In this document: positions 49,023-62,600 of the stretch, piece by piece
Layout of the letters: the number at the start of each line of letters is the position of its first letter
Position numbering within the stretch: position 1 is the stretch's first letter
Made by a program: the position numbers and the translations under genes
The notes under the pieces: generated by a model
The model's database searches: none
What the model was told of the DNA's origin: nothing
What the model saw: the letters and a program-made list of their open reading frames with translations, nothing else
Assembly: GCA_008921705.1 (NCBI GenBank)
Contig: VFFE01006880.1
Coordinates: 359,204-423,203, forward strand
Direction of reading: 5' to 3'
Origin: Burhinus oedicnemus
Lineage: Eukaryota > Chordata > Aves > Charadriiformes > Burhinidae
Length of the DNA stretch: 64,000 nucleotides

Positions 49023-52000
49023 TGTTAGACAAACTGTGAAATTGTGTTGAGATGTAGCACTGCAAGACACTCATGTGCCAATCCATCACATTTGTTTAGG
49101 TTAGTCCAAGACTAACACTTCAGCGTGGCTGACAAAATTTTAATGAAGTGTTTCACTGTACTGGAGACTTTAACCATTTGAGCACAAAGGAATCACAGTT
49201 CCTCATTCTGCAGCATTCCGAGTTTTTCTTTTCAAATTCTTCAGAAAATCTTTTCTTGTCTCAGAGAGCAAGCTTACAAAGGGCATTTTCCATTGTTTTC
49301 CTTATCCTCTGACCTGAAGGTTTCGGTTTCCAAAAGCAAGTTTCACTTTTATAAATTTCAGATTGTCTGCAGGGAAAGCATACTGAATAGTAACCGAGCA
49401 GTTTTCTCTCTTTCCTGAGATAGGCAGAAAGACTTTCTAACTCTTTGAAGGAAATTAAATCTTCACTAAACAGATTCCACTAGGTTTTTACTTTTTAGTC
49501 CTTTTTTGGAGGGACATGAATATGATGCATTACATTCACCAGATCAGGTATTTTGTAAGACTGTTATACAAACTGGGAAAAAAATTCTAATAAAGAAAAT
49601 ATTTGGTATTAAAGGTACTATATGTCTGTTTGAAGATTTTAAAGAAGTTGCCTTACGTAAAACTTTTTTTTTTTTTAATTAAATAAAGGGCTGGAAAACT
49701 TCTAATGGTACATGTATGTTCACCCACGTTCACCCATTATTTTGGTGATTCTCAACCAACTCACATTTGAGTATATTCAATATATGAGAAAACCTGAATT
49801 TTGAACTCCAAACTCTATGACCTCATTATGTTGTAGTCTAAAACATACACATTGAGATTCTGAAATAGGGAGATATTTTTTTTTTGAACCTAGAAAGGAA
49901 GCCAAAAATAAGATGTAAAACAAAAATTCACCACAATCTCAATTATAGACTGACTTCTATTCCCATTTGATATTCTTACATATTCATATATACCCTTAAA
50001 AAGCCTAATGTTCATACAGTACAATTTTCTTTCTAAGATGGCAAGCCTGTAAGATGAACAAATGAGGAAAAGAGAAGATGAGCTGAATCTTACATTGAAT
50101 TTCACACATTAGGTACTCAACAGATGGCAGGATTCCTGAAAAAGAAGGCCAGGTTTTTGTACATGGCAAAGCACTTCAGTGAGTAGAAATACTATGAGAG
50201 ATGAGAAGAGACAAAAAAACAAAAAGGCAGAAAAGCTTCAAACAGCTTAATTATAAAAATATTAACCTACCCAGAACAGGCAACTGTAGAAATGGCTCAA
50301 TGCACACTAGTGCTATGAAGGAGGAAAATACCAAGTGAAAGTATAAGGCAGCGGTATGCATGTCTGAAATTAACAGAGACATGTAGATACACAACTGGAA
50401 GAAGATGCTTCTACATCAACGACACGGCCCTTGCTCCTCCATATGTTGCTTGTGCATGGGAGAGACTCTCCAGGTATCACAATTGATCTGGGCCATTTCT
50501 TCTGTCACTGGGCAGTAGCAATTATGACAGCTCCTCCCTGTTACGAAGGGCAAATGGAGTTATTGCAGGTTACTGCTGTCAAGTTGTCCTTCTGATACCA
50601 TCTCCTGTACATTCCTCCCTGAAGTGAGATGGATGCCACAATACCAGAGGTTAGAGAAGCATCTGTAAATTTTGTCCAGAATGGTAAAGGTGTTTTTCTC
50701 ACAAAGCAAAACTCACATTGAGGTCTGCATTCCTCCCCCCTTTCTCCTTCAGCCAGTATCCCCTAGAAGTTTGTTCTTGGAATATAAATACCCTACCTTA
50801 CATCTCGCTGTTTCAGGGCAGATTCAACACACGCAACTAGGAAAGCCTAGTGTGGTGGACATGCAACCCAAGAGGATACAGCCTGGCACTACACAGTGCA
50901 GAGAGATGCCACGTCTTGTTCTGCACAGTTATGTCATCACTCCTTATTTTCAGGGAGGAACAAGGTCCCCTAGCTACACATAATACATAAAGACAGAACG
51001 TCCACATACTCATCGTCATGCTTTTAAACTCACATGACAAGTGCCTTGACAAAACATGCACTGAAAAAATGCTACTACGTAATTGTTACAAATGGTCCCC
51101 ACCGGTTATGCTGCTTCCACTGTTATCTGTGACTCACATATCCACAGGAGTTACCTTTTAAAACAGGGACTTTTCAAAGCGAGTGACTTTCACAAAAGAG
51201 GTAAGGTAAGCAGAGCTGCCACTACACTAACATCTGAGGATTAGGATTTTTTTTTTGTTTGTGTGTTTTTTTGGTTTTTTCCTCCACAGAAATCATAGTC
51301 AAAGTCATTATTCAGTTAAATACAGGGTTTATAAACACCCAAATTTGGAGACAGCTTTTTCTTTTTCTCAACTGACTTCTCTTACGTTGAACAGCAAGCA
51401 CTCTGAGCAATACTCACCGCTCACTCCTTTTGTAGTAAAAAAATCAGTTGGGTGACGGTATGCATTATAGGTGCATGACAGTACCACCACAAAGGAAACC
51501 CAAAAGGTTAGTTTCAAAACTGCAACATTAAAAAATGTTCATTAGAATTTGTAAAACTTTAAAACTTGACAGAGATACAGCTGGAATAGCAAAACCAGCA
51601 CCTTTTGGGAAATCATCACTGAGCTGTATAATAGTGCTGGAAAGGTAGCGTTCTCCCTCCTTCTGAATTTGACATCTCTGTCATACGTGAAAGTTCAAAA
51701 TAAAACTCTAAAAATAATTGGTCTCACATGAGCTTACTTACAATAAGTAGAGAAAAGATATCTAGGACAGGAGGCCCTTTACTTGCCTCGAAACCCAGTG
51801 GTGGAAACTGAAGGTGGACAAATTAAGGCTAATAGTAAAATGCACTCTTGAATGACATGGGTATGCCACTATTAAACTATAACTGCTATACAGACATAGA
51901 AAGTTTTCTGCCACTATTTTAATAAAATTGGATGACTTCCAAAAATGCATGTTTCAGCTCAGAATTCTTGGCTTGATGCTGGAACCACTGAGGTAAATTT

Positions 52001-55000
52001 ACCAGGATCAGATTAGACAGAACATCAGGAGGTATTTTTCCACCAAGGCTACAAGAACAGATTCACAGCATCTGGGTACATTCCATCTTTTTGTATTTCA
52101 ACTCGTTCATTCTCCATTTATAGCTATTCCACCCCTGCTGTAGATTGGAGCAGGAGTTAACAATATAGTCTATATGTGGCTACCAAGCAATCAAATAAAC
52201 TCAGGGAGAGGGTTTGGACTGACCACAGCACTGAACTGACCAAGCAAGAGGTAGAAAAATATATTAAGGTGCAACAGAAATTGACATGGAAGAATTAAAT
52301 CAAACAGACACAGATAATTACCCATAGGAAACAAGCACAGGGCAAGAGGCAAAATCCAGAAATGGCTTTTGGAAAAAATATCAAGATGCCGAGCAGAGAA
52401 AAATCTCATGTTGAATTTCTCCAGCACTGAAGAATGTGGGGTTTTAGACTTTTTTTTTTTTTATTCTTAAGAAACAGGATTACATCACCTGCTTCTCACC
52501 CTAGTCACGGTAAGGAACATTTGGTGGTTATATCAAAAATATTCCTAACTGTACATCTCGTGCAATCTTGGGCAAGCCATTTACTCATTGTCTGGACTGT
52601 CAGCCAATATATCAAATGGCAGCACTAGTACTAAAATTGTCTATTACTTGCATTTGCATAGTGCCAAACAAAAAATGAGTGGAGTTTTATGGACTGCCTT
52701 AATTCTAATAAAGTTACTTGTACAGTACTTGAAATGTACTCCTCAGTTTGCTGGTCATTTTATACAAAGATGTAACATAACTGAAAGTAAACTTAATAAA
52801 ATTTATATAAACTAGCTACCACCATGAAGTAATCTAGACGCCTCCTTGCTCATGCAAATCACTTTATTAAAACCCACACATTTTAATTGCTTCTTGTCAT
52901 TTGTCTTTTCCTCTTGCTCAGACCTATTTCAGCTAAATCAATAATATGTTTTAAGAGTCCCAGGTTTAAAATTAGCTAGTCATTATGAGTTCTCTACTTT
53001 TACAAATATAATTGCAGAGAGTGATATATTATGTTCACTGTACTTAATGGCTACAGATAGTTGATGCACATCCAAGTCACTTCACAGTAATATTTATACT
53101 AATACATCATCGAACTACAGATCTCTAAGTCAAGGGGCATAGAAAATATTCCAGGCACAAACAACGTGCACCAGTGCAAAGGATTAATTTTTCCACAGTA
53201 ATAGTCACAGTACTTTTCTCTACATCATCTGCCAACAGAGAACAAGATTTTTATTCCATTTAAACACAGTAACATTAGAAATCTAATTTACTGTAAGTTT
53301 ACACCTATAGAAAATCAGGTCTAAACCAATCACAGAGAAAAATCTAAGAAACTACACTCTATTTGATCAGCATCTCCAAATTGCTGCACTTTCCTCTCTT
53401 CATACAAGTATTTGTTTCAACTGTTTTTCCTCTCTCGCATCACCAGACACTGCAATATACAGCTAGAAGAGCAGTTGAGTGACAACACACAGAAACCACT
53501 TCCATGAAATGGCCAACAGAATATGAGTTATAACTTGGACCTATTTCACGTACCACAATATTTAAAAGTGCATTTATTTCTTTAAGTCTTGCTTCCCCCC
53601 ACCTTGTACTAGGATTCTCCTCTCCCCTACATTTGAAAATTTTAGAAATTTTTCATTTCTGGGAAATTAATGGCTTTTAAAGCCAAACTTGTCCTACACA
53701 CCCTAACAAAGATTCAGCGTTTGACACTCATCAATGATAAAGTTAGTACAACATTATTCTTAGTACTATACTAAGATATAAACCTGCATTAAAACTTGGG
53801 ATGTTATGCTTGTTTTCCCTGATAGCAGTAGAAAGCCTTAAACAAATAAATAAATAAAACTGGAATTCTCTCAAGCAATCCCTCAGTGAGAATATTAGTC
53901 CAAACCATCTTACTAAAAAATTGCAAACTATGACATTTAAAACCTGTTTTACCCCATAAACAGTAAAAGTGGAGCTTGCTGTGATGATTATCCAGTCGTT
54001 TCCCTCGGTAAAATGAAGTTGGTAAAGTAGATTCTGATGTGCCCTTTCAAAAATGGCTTGGCATCAATTAAAGCTATCACATTCTGTGTTTCCAATTTCT
54101 TCTGTGGAAAACTACCACACTTGACCTACTCTTGTGAAGTCCCCACAGTGATAAATTACTAAACTTCATTCTCTTTCTCGTACTCCTGGGTAAGGCAGCT
54201 ATTAAGAATGCCACTTTTAGCTAAACAGAAGATCAGCAGTCTAAAGATTCTACTTTTTGACTAAGATGCACTTTAACTCCTTTGGCCAGTTGCCCAAAAA
54301 ACAGAACAAACCTCCATGCATAACCATGATCTGTGTCTGTGATGGAGAAATCAAGAACATTTCAAGAAGAAAGTTACTTGAAAAGTTAAGAAACTGAACT
54401 TGCTTGCAGATTTATTTATTCTCAAATTGAGATAAAAGGAACTGATCTATATATTTTAAAAAAGAACAGAATAAAAACTAAGCAATTTTAAACTAATCAA
54501 GCATATGCTCCTAAGAAAGTCTTGCATATGGTACCTGCCATTTATCTCAGCCTTCAGAAAAGCTATTCTTCGTTATTTGCCAATGCACTGGGTCCCTGTG
54601 GTTAAAAGGCCACAGAAAAAATATTATACTGATAAAACTTATGGAATCTCAAAAAAGTTCCACCAAACATTTGACAAGAGGAGATTATCAGATGCACGAT
54701 GAGCAATATTTAAGCATAAACTTACCATGAGGCTGAAACCAACTTCAGCAGCCAATTTCTAGATTATTACATTTTGAACTTGACCATTTCATGATGTAAG
54801 AATTAAATTTTAGTGATCAGAACAAAACGCTCCAAAGAGAGGAAAAAGAATCTAAATTGCCCTTTCATATCCACGTCTTCTTCCATATACTCAGAGGCTA
54901 TTGGTATTTGGCTCTAGACAAAAAGTGTAAATAAAAACTGCTACTAGCAGCAGCTACACAAATGAATACAACTAGGATGGAGACACTGTTTGCTACCATT

Positions 55001-57104
55001 AGCTATTAATGAAATAAAAGCCGAAACAGGCAGGCTTGGATGTGAAGATGATCAGGATGCGATTCCCATACAGCATCAAAAGCGGTATTACATTTATGGA
55101 GTAACAGTTCCAGTTACCGTAATTTGGAGATCATGCCTCCTCTCTCACAAACTATTCTTCCAAAGAAAACATCATTTTTATCCTAACCGACCGTTTACAA
55201 GCTCATTTGGTTAAGTCTATCACAGACAGACTCAGAATGCTTTCTGGAGGTAGGCCATTTGTTATTGTTTCAGGGGAAGTAATACAACATCATTACTAGG
55301 ATCTAAGTCAAAGGAAATATAATGGATGTTCACGATGCTGCATGTAAACTTACCTTTCTGACTAAATCACTCAGAAGTTAGAAAAATTATTTCCTCCAGG
55401 TAGCAGTTTTCCAAAGCTATAACAAAGTAGTCTCCCTTATTTTCAGGGGCAAAACAAGAAGCAAAGAGATACAGAAAAGTAAACAAGACATGAGTAGTAT
55501 TTATTTGGTATGTGATTTACCTACTATGTTATCTACTAGGCTCTAAACAAACTAACAGCTACAAGGATAACGGTGAAGAGATCTTAGTATGGAGTTATAA
55601 ATTAAAAGCTGCAAGGTGAAAAGAGAGGAAATGGAGGAAGAAAAGGGTGAATTAAGCAGTAGAGTAAAGGCAAGCTGGACAACTGCAGATGGAAGGCCCT
55701 TAGCATTGCTAAAGCACCTATCGAACTGCACAAGTTCAATTTTTGGTAGAACAAAAATCATTCAAGCAAGTTCTTAGAATATTGATTTTATTACAGGACA
55801 TTTAAAAGGATTAAGATTTTAAAATCTACCTAAAAAGGAAAATGCAGCCATGAATTTTACCAAACTTACGTGGAACAACTCACAAATGCAAAGCTACTAA
55901 ACCGAATGTACAGATACCCAACCCAGGACAACTTTGTGTCACGCTAAGTAGCAACAGGATTTTCAAACAGATGAAATAACAGTAGTTTCAAACTGAAATA
56001 AAAAGCATGTTTCCATCTATTCCTTGTATTCAGAATTTTGCTTTACAGAAAAGAATAACCCAAATCCATAAAATTACTTTCAATACACTTCCAGCTTTTC
56101 TCCACCTGTTTGATGTAAGATACACATTACCCGATACTCTAATCTTAGATTGTGTAACATTTTCTTCTATGCATAGGTCTAAAAATTTGAACAAAATTCT
56201 GTTGATACTGTTCAGTAAATGGCATTCTTTGTCGCATCAGGAACAATAACATCCTTAAGGTAGGTTACAGTTAACTGTAGTAAGACAGCACCTGTATGAC
56301 ACTCCCTGCATTTAATTTCACACTGACATAGATCGAAATATAATCTTGATTACGGCTTTCAAAAGCACATGAACGACTTCACTGGATCAGTTTACGTAGC
56401 CACTGGAGAACCTTTCAGCTGATTACAGCTGCCCTCTCACTCGGTCTCCCCAGTTCTACTTTCTGGTGCATTTCAGCTTCTGCCACTGTGTTTTCCCACC
56501 AGAGTAGCTGCCTTCCTCCCAGCCAATTCCACATTCCTGGTTAAGTTAAAATGCTACAAATTATCATGACAAGCCTAGTGAAAATGAGCACGACAAAACT
56601 CCATGTTTATCAACACCGATAAATTAAATGGATGAAAATACTGCATAAATCTTTGTAAGGATGAAGGTACCATGAAGGTAATATAATATCCAGAATATCC
56701 AGAATTTCTATTATAATTGAAATCTAAATTTCAAATGCTTGAAAGTGTCTCCACTTACAACAGAAGGCAAGTCTCTTCCACATTTTCAGGTAAGTCAGTC
56801 TGGAAGAATTCTTGTGTTGCAGAGTGAGATTTTCTGCACTTGGGGGGAAAATAGATCTTTTAAATCTTACCTACAGCTTTTTTGATAAACATACTTGAGC
56901 TCGCTCTGTCCAAAACCTGGTTTGACTGAACACGAGTCAGTGAGGTACTGGAAGGCATACAGTCAAAGAAGTATAGCACTACGAATAAAATAAGCACTGC
57001 TGAAAGAAAGGGTTTATTAGCTGAAGCATAGCATGATACCCAATATGCTACAGGGCTTCCAATTCAGACCTGGGTAATATACTCTCATTTTAGGAGCACG
57101 TACA
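49023..57104. other. noncoding, AT-rich, 8.1 kb with almost no repeats
   Basis: The longest stretch without a CR1 that I can recognise. It has T-runs (about 49664, 49877, 51248, 52449) and a short AAAT run near 53846. The plus-strand frames at 50672-50983 (103 codons) and 54990-55214 (74 codons) have no recognisable domain. I see no gene. Confidence 0.5.
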
Positions 57105-57317
57105 ATGAATCAAAATCTACCTGCAGACGAGATGAAAAAACACTTTAAATTGGACATTCAGACCAAATTCGAAGTGCGAGCAGGGAAGCTGAGTACCGAC
57201 AAAAGGCAGTTCGTTGTTGTGAATTAAGTCTAATAAGTAGAGCGAGTCTTCAGAAGGCTGACCAACCGCACTATCAACTCGGTGCTGAAACATTCTCCGT
57301 TTGGCAGAAGCAATCAT
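57105..57317. other. CpG-retaining patch with opposed short ORFs, unidentified
   Basis: About ten CpG in roughly 230 bases, in an AT-rich, CpG-poor setting. The plus strand has a 40-codon frame (ATG at 57105, TAA at 57225-57227) rich in charged residues (ADEMKKHFKLDIQTKFEV, then RAGKLSTDKRQFVVVN). The minus strand has a 66-codon frame at 57317-57117 followed on that strand by CAG|GTAGAT, a possible splice donor. No convincing polypyrimidine-AG acceptor pairs with it. It could be a small exon, a retroelement remnant or chance; I do not recognise a protein family. Confidence 0.25.
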
Positions 57318-57512
57318 GAGGACTACTGCACCATCTCTTGATTGTCAGAGCATCAGCACCAAGAGTAGTAAAAATGTACAAAGACTGAGAAACAAATAAG
57401 GCACCTGAAATAAAGAGTGGTCTTTGGTCTAAACCCCATGTCTGACCTACCTCATTTGTCCTCATTAAGGAGGAAAACTAAACATACAAGAATTCACAAG
57501 AGGAAAATTCAA

Positions 57513-57554
57513 GTGTGTGTGTGTATATATATATATACACACACACACACACAG
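57513..57554. repeat. (GT)n(AT)n(AC)n palindromic microsatellite
   Basis: About six GT units, then alternating TA, then CA units. The GT and CA arms are reverse complements around the TA core, so the whole 42 bases are nearly self-complementary. Such alternating purine-pyrimidine DNA can adopt Z-form or cruciform structures. Confidence 0.93.
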
Positions 57555-59462
57555 AGGTGTCTGGAATTTGTGACACTTGACCATATGGCACATAGCAGTT
57601 TACATTCTGAGAGCTCTAGGCTACAGCTGATCCTCTGGAAAAGCTGTTGCAAGGAAATGCATCATCCACTGCAAGCAGAGCACTGAGACAAACCTCTCAA
57701 TTTCTATTCTTAAAATTGCTTACAGAGCTGAATGGGTTTTCACCACCCTATTCTAAATGTTTGTTCCAACCCTCTCGGTCCTTCAAGATTTCACCTCAGC
57801 AAGTCTTCACATAAGGCCATCTTTTATTTTTCTCCATTACTTTAACCCAGTCACCTTCCTCTCCACTTTTCCCTTCACCTTCTATACAGCAAATGCCCTC
57901 CTACATAAGCCCACTTCAATATCAAGATTTTCTGCTTTCTTACCATAATGTCATTATGGAAGTAACCCCCTACTGCTGTTCTACTTGAGAGTACTTCTTC
58001 AGTATTACCACGATAAACCAAAGTAGTTTTCAGACTTCGCAGTGATCTCGGGGTATCCCCATCCTCAAATGAGTTCACCTACCGTTACCTTCCGACTTAC
58101 AACTGCTGCTGAGAGGGAACTCCTTTTTCTGAAATATTTCCAATGTGAGAGCACTGGAACACTCTGAACACAGGTAACAGGTATATACAACTGATGTTTG
58201 CTGTTGATGCTCACTGACTATATTAACGACTCAAATGTAGTCTGGCAAGCTGATGAAAAACTACCAGAAATTGTTCGTCTCAAGAGATACTGAGACATCC
58301 CAACTATAGCAACAGGATTTTATTATAGCTGAGTAACGAGGCCAATCATGGTCATGGATCACTCCTTGGGGAACGAAGTTCTCATGACTGCAGAGTCTGT
58401 TACTGTTCACATAAGCTCTGTTTATTGTGTTGATGTCAACTTTAATTTTTCTTTGTTCATCTTTAGACAAGAGAGAAAGATAGATGAAGTGTGGTTTATA
58501 GAGTAGATTGTACCTGCTGCGACCACCCTTGATGAGACATTTGTTTGGGTATAAGTAGACTATCATCTCTTGTTTACTGACATTGAAATAAGTTTGGAGA
58601 AAACAGTGCTTTTCACAGACAGATAGTGAATCTATCCAAAATTTTTTCTACCAATATAAAATTTTTAATGCTTCTTTCATGTCAAATAAAATGGCAAAAA
58701 TAGGATGCACTTAAGTTGTAAAATATGTTGAATTGAAATTGCAGCTACTACAGTGATAATACTGAATGTAAAATACCAGATGAGATGAATGAATTGAATT
58801 TATTCAAATCCAGAGGGGAGTAGCAAATTTATTTTTCCCATAGCTCTAGAGAACAGGTTTAGTAAAATATTTTCTTCATGTTCTGAAGTACAATCCTCTC
58901 TAGGGCACAACAGAGTGTTCATTTCTTCATGGAACAATCCACAGAAGAGGAAGAGGGCCGGTGAGCAGAAACAGTGCTGAACACTCAACTATTTATAGAA
59001 CCCCAAATCACTTAAAGGAATATAAGCAATGCCAAACTTGGCAGGAAAGGAAAGTTAAGAGCATTTAGACTCAGACTACTCAAAAACTGCAGGCTTTCAT
59101 CCAAATCCAGATCATAATCAAATTTTGCCACGCATCTACCAATGACCAAGAATCCAGTCCCCTCTCATTTTTACAGAACAACTCTACTTTTATTATCCTC
59201 TTTATCTCACAGGAAAAGGCAAGTCTAGGCCAGAAAGGTAATAAAAAATGCCTTGCTGACCTGGCAAAGGTTAATTTGGCTCATGGCTCCAATCTGAGGA
59301 GACTTCAGGAAATGTGACTGGCTTTCTAGTACTTATCTCACCAACGTTAATTAATTATTAAAAAAAAATATTTTTAAAAAATCAACTTGGGAAGAGAAAG
59401 ACCTTTGTTTGGAATTTTTTTCTTTTACAGGCTTGAAAGTTATTCGAGAGACAGAGACAGAG
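57555..59462. other. noncoding, AT-rich, 1.9 kb
   Basis: No gene recognised. A 101-codon minus-strand frame (58261-58566) has no domain signature and no splice context that I can defend. Confidence 0.5.
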
Positions 59463-59623
59463 ACATAGAATCAGAGAATGGTTTGAGTTGGAAGGGACCC
59501 TAAAGATCACCTAGTTCCAACCCCCCTGCCATGGGCAGGGACACCTTCTACTAGACTAGGTTGCTCAAAGCCCCATCCAGCCTGGCCTTAACCATTTCCA
59601 GGGATGGGAGATCCACAACTTCT
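59463..59623 (-). mobile_element. CR1 LINE, 3' tail
   Basis: Minus-strand CR1 end: ACATAGAATCAGAGAATGGT, 'TGAGTTGGAAGGGACCCTAA', 'CCCCTGCCATGGGCAGGGAC', 'GCCCCATCCAGCCTGGCCTT'. It contains the 3' UTR and the last few ORF2 codons, then stops. It is followed within six bases by a TTTTA microsatellite. Confidence 0.95.
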
Positions 59624-59628
59624 CTACC

Positions 59629-59648
59629 TTTTATTTTATTTTATTTTA
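59629..59648 (+). repeat. (TTTTA)4 microsatellite
   Basis: Four perfect TTTTA units directly beside the 5' truncation point of the adjacent minus-strand CR1, perhaps the A-rich or T-rich target where it inserted. Confidence 0.9.
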
Positions 59649-59650
59649 TA

Positions 59651-62600
59651 AGACTTGATGTGTTTAATACTGAAGGAGAACTCAGGGTCACAGAATTACA
59701 ATCATAGTATTAAATTCCAAAATAGGACAGTGTGGAAGCAGAACATCCGACTTGGATTACATGTTTGTGCCTAAGATCTCATTCCCAAATTCACATTTAG
59801 CCAAGCAAAAAGAAGGAATCTAAATCGCAATTGTGCTCTGTAGATTCAATATTCCCACTAACTTCAGCAGGATCCACAATTATCTAAAAGTTAAAACAAA
59901 AAAAAAAAATCCAACTTGTCCTGTTTAAGGGCTTAAACTTAGAACAGATTTAAAGCTTTCAGTTAAAAGCAGTTTGAGCTTAAAGTATCCACAATATAAG
60001 ATTTATCTCAATTAACAGCATACTTTCATACCAGAAGAGCAGAGCCTGAGAACTGCATGGAAAAAATCCAATTAAGGCCTGTATCTCATTTTAATACACT
60101 GCTGACTAAATCAGAAAAGATACACTAAAGACGGTGTATTAAATTAGATTAGCTCTACATACCATATTTTAACACTTTCTATCATTTACTGATAGTGCAG
60201 GAACAGAGTAGTTCCATGAGATTACTTGAATCTCTCCAGTTTCTGCAGTTGAATCTCTAGAATTACAGTTCATGTTCAGTATGCAGAGGCAAATTCTCCT
60301 GAACACACAAGTTTCAAAACAAGTAAGTCAGCTGAGGCCCTTATAAATTATAAACCAGCCCTCAGTCTGCCATACAACTGGCCAGTAATCAATGTCTATG
60401 TTTAACAGCTTAAACCAAGATTTTAAAAAATCTACAATATGCTTTCAAAGTTTTCTTTCCCCAACTAAAAGACTTCTCCGTTTTAATCCCTGATTTGGTC
60501 TTTTATCCAGTTAGGGTCATGTAGCATTTCTTAATCCCAGCATGGACATTATGTTGAACCAAGATATGTTGATGAATGATTCTCCTTTTCACCTTGTGAC
60601 AAAAAAGAACTATCAATAAATTACTATTACGTGATGGTAATCACTGTGGCTTTAAGGACCAAATTTCCATGGATCAGACTGCTCTAAGCCTCAAGTCCAT
60701 AATATGTGGCATGGAGTAAGAGTGTGTTTCTTCCATCACTGAAAAGAACTAGACTAAACGAAATAATCTGTTTCCAAGCATGAAAACCAGTACAGAATTC
60801 CCTAGGTTAAAAATAACATATTGTTTATGAAAGACTATGATATTTGTTTAAATTTCTCTCTGCAGCTTTTGCATTAAGACACAGAACAGCTGAATATCTA
60901 AACACACTGCAGTGTTACTCAAAAAGTAACCGATTCAGCCTTAAAACAGACTATTTCACATACTAGTAAAACCACAGCAATGCAGAGCTAAGCAGGGGCT
61001 AAGTCACTCCGTCATACAGATGCACCCTAGAACGATCACGGTTTTAGGCAATGCTTACCACAACTATTCAGTAGTGAACAGTAGAAAAGAGTACATCTGA
61101 ACATAATATTACACTGTGATATTCTATTCAGCTTGAGGGTATAAGCAAGCTTTACGATGAGGTCATAAAGCAATTTTTATACTGAATTTATGAGATCATT
61201 ATAATAGTCATTTCCAGAAGCCAGTGACTGGTTTATTAGAAGACAGCCTGTAGCAAAATTGAAAACGTAGATTGCAGAGAAGTTCAACTGCAATATTGGC
61301 AATATCCAAGACTGAAGCACAAAAATTGTAAGGCATAAAAGTGGGAAGATAGGGTTTAAGCATTAAGACTTATAAATATTCGAACAAGGACATTTCAGAA
61401 TCAGCAACAAGAGAAGCATTGATTTACATTAATTTTCATTTGCAAAAATTCACCTTTATTCGAAGACTAGCTTATGCACAGCATACAGAATTGAAAAATA
61501 ACTACTACTCCTGAATATTCACAACAGACACCTATTGCTAAATCATGAATAAATGACAGCAGAACATTTTCACCACACATACAAATTGTTTAAGATCAAT
61601 CTTGTTTCTTAACTTAAAAACTCCCTTTTGATTCTTACATTAGTCCTTGTAAAACCACTTTAATTGACTTGACTATTACAAGATAAACCTTAAAACATAA
61701 TCAAGCAACCATCCCAAACGGCGCTGTGCAGGACACAGGCAATAGCCCACAAGCACTGAATGGTTCTGCAGCAATAGAGAGAAAGTGAAGTATCTTTTAA
61801 GGAGGTTCTAGGGAACTCAGAAACATTGATAAATATCAAATATTTTGAGACTCAGGTTCAAAGAGAACCTTGGATTATCTCTCCTGTGTATATCCCAGCT
61901 TGCTACGTTTTAGACAATAACGTTCTTACTGAGCAAAAGCCTTTGTATTTGACAACCAACAGATATACTCATGTATTCTGAAAGATACTCAGTCTAAAAC
62001 CAAGCAATTCAAAACCAAAAATACAGAGAAATCCTCAGAATCCAGCCAATAAAACTGGACCAGAACATATTCTAACTACATCTTTAAATGCTCAATTGAC
62101 TCAATTATTTACAGTAACTGCCTGATATTTTATTCGGAATTTGAGTAACTTTTATTTTAAGCTACTGGTGGTTCTTATGTTTCTTCCTACTAAAGAGCAC
62201 TGTCAAAGTAGAGGGCAGTAGCAAATAGAAATAAACAGTATTAAACAGAAAAGTAGAGAGCAGGGGGAAAACGTGGGTATAATACCTTATCACAGAACGA
62301 CTAGCAGTCAGATGTAACAGTCATCTAAACAGACAAATGCAAACTCTTCATTTTTGGCAGGTTAATTTCTTCTGGTCGTTTGTCACGTACCAGCTACGTA
62401 TGTCCATATACCTAGAGACTTAATTGTGTGGATAGTCTGGTGAATCGAAAAATACTTCTAAGATATTCTAAATAGTTCTGAGCTTCATAAGTAGTTGTCA
62501 TCCAGGAAGATCAAAGGATTTGTTTATAGTAGTTTAACTGGGACGAACTGGGATAAGATTATTATTTATGAGTATATTAACATGGTCAATAGAAATGGAA

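Noticed and set aside
54990..55214. 74-codon plus-strand frame with an acidic patch, considered as an exon
   Set aside because: No convincing acceptor-donor pair around it and no family recognised.
58261..58566. 101-codon minus-strand frame
   Set aside because: No recognisable motif. Flanks show no repeat or exon structure.
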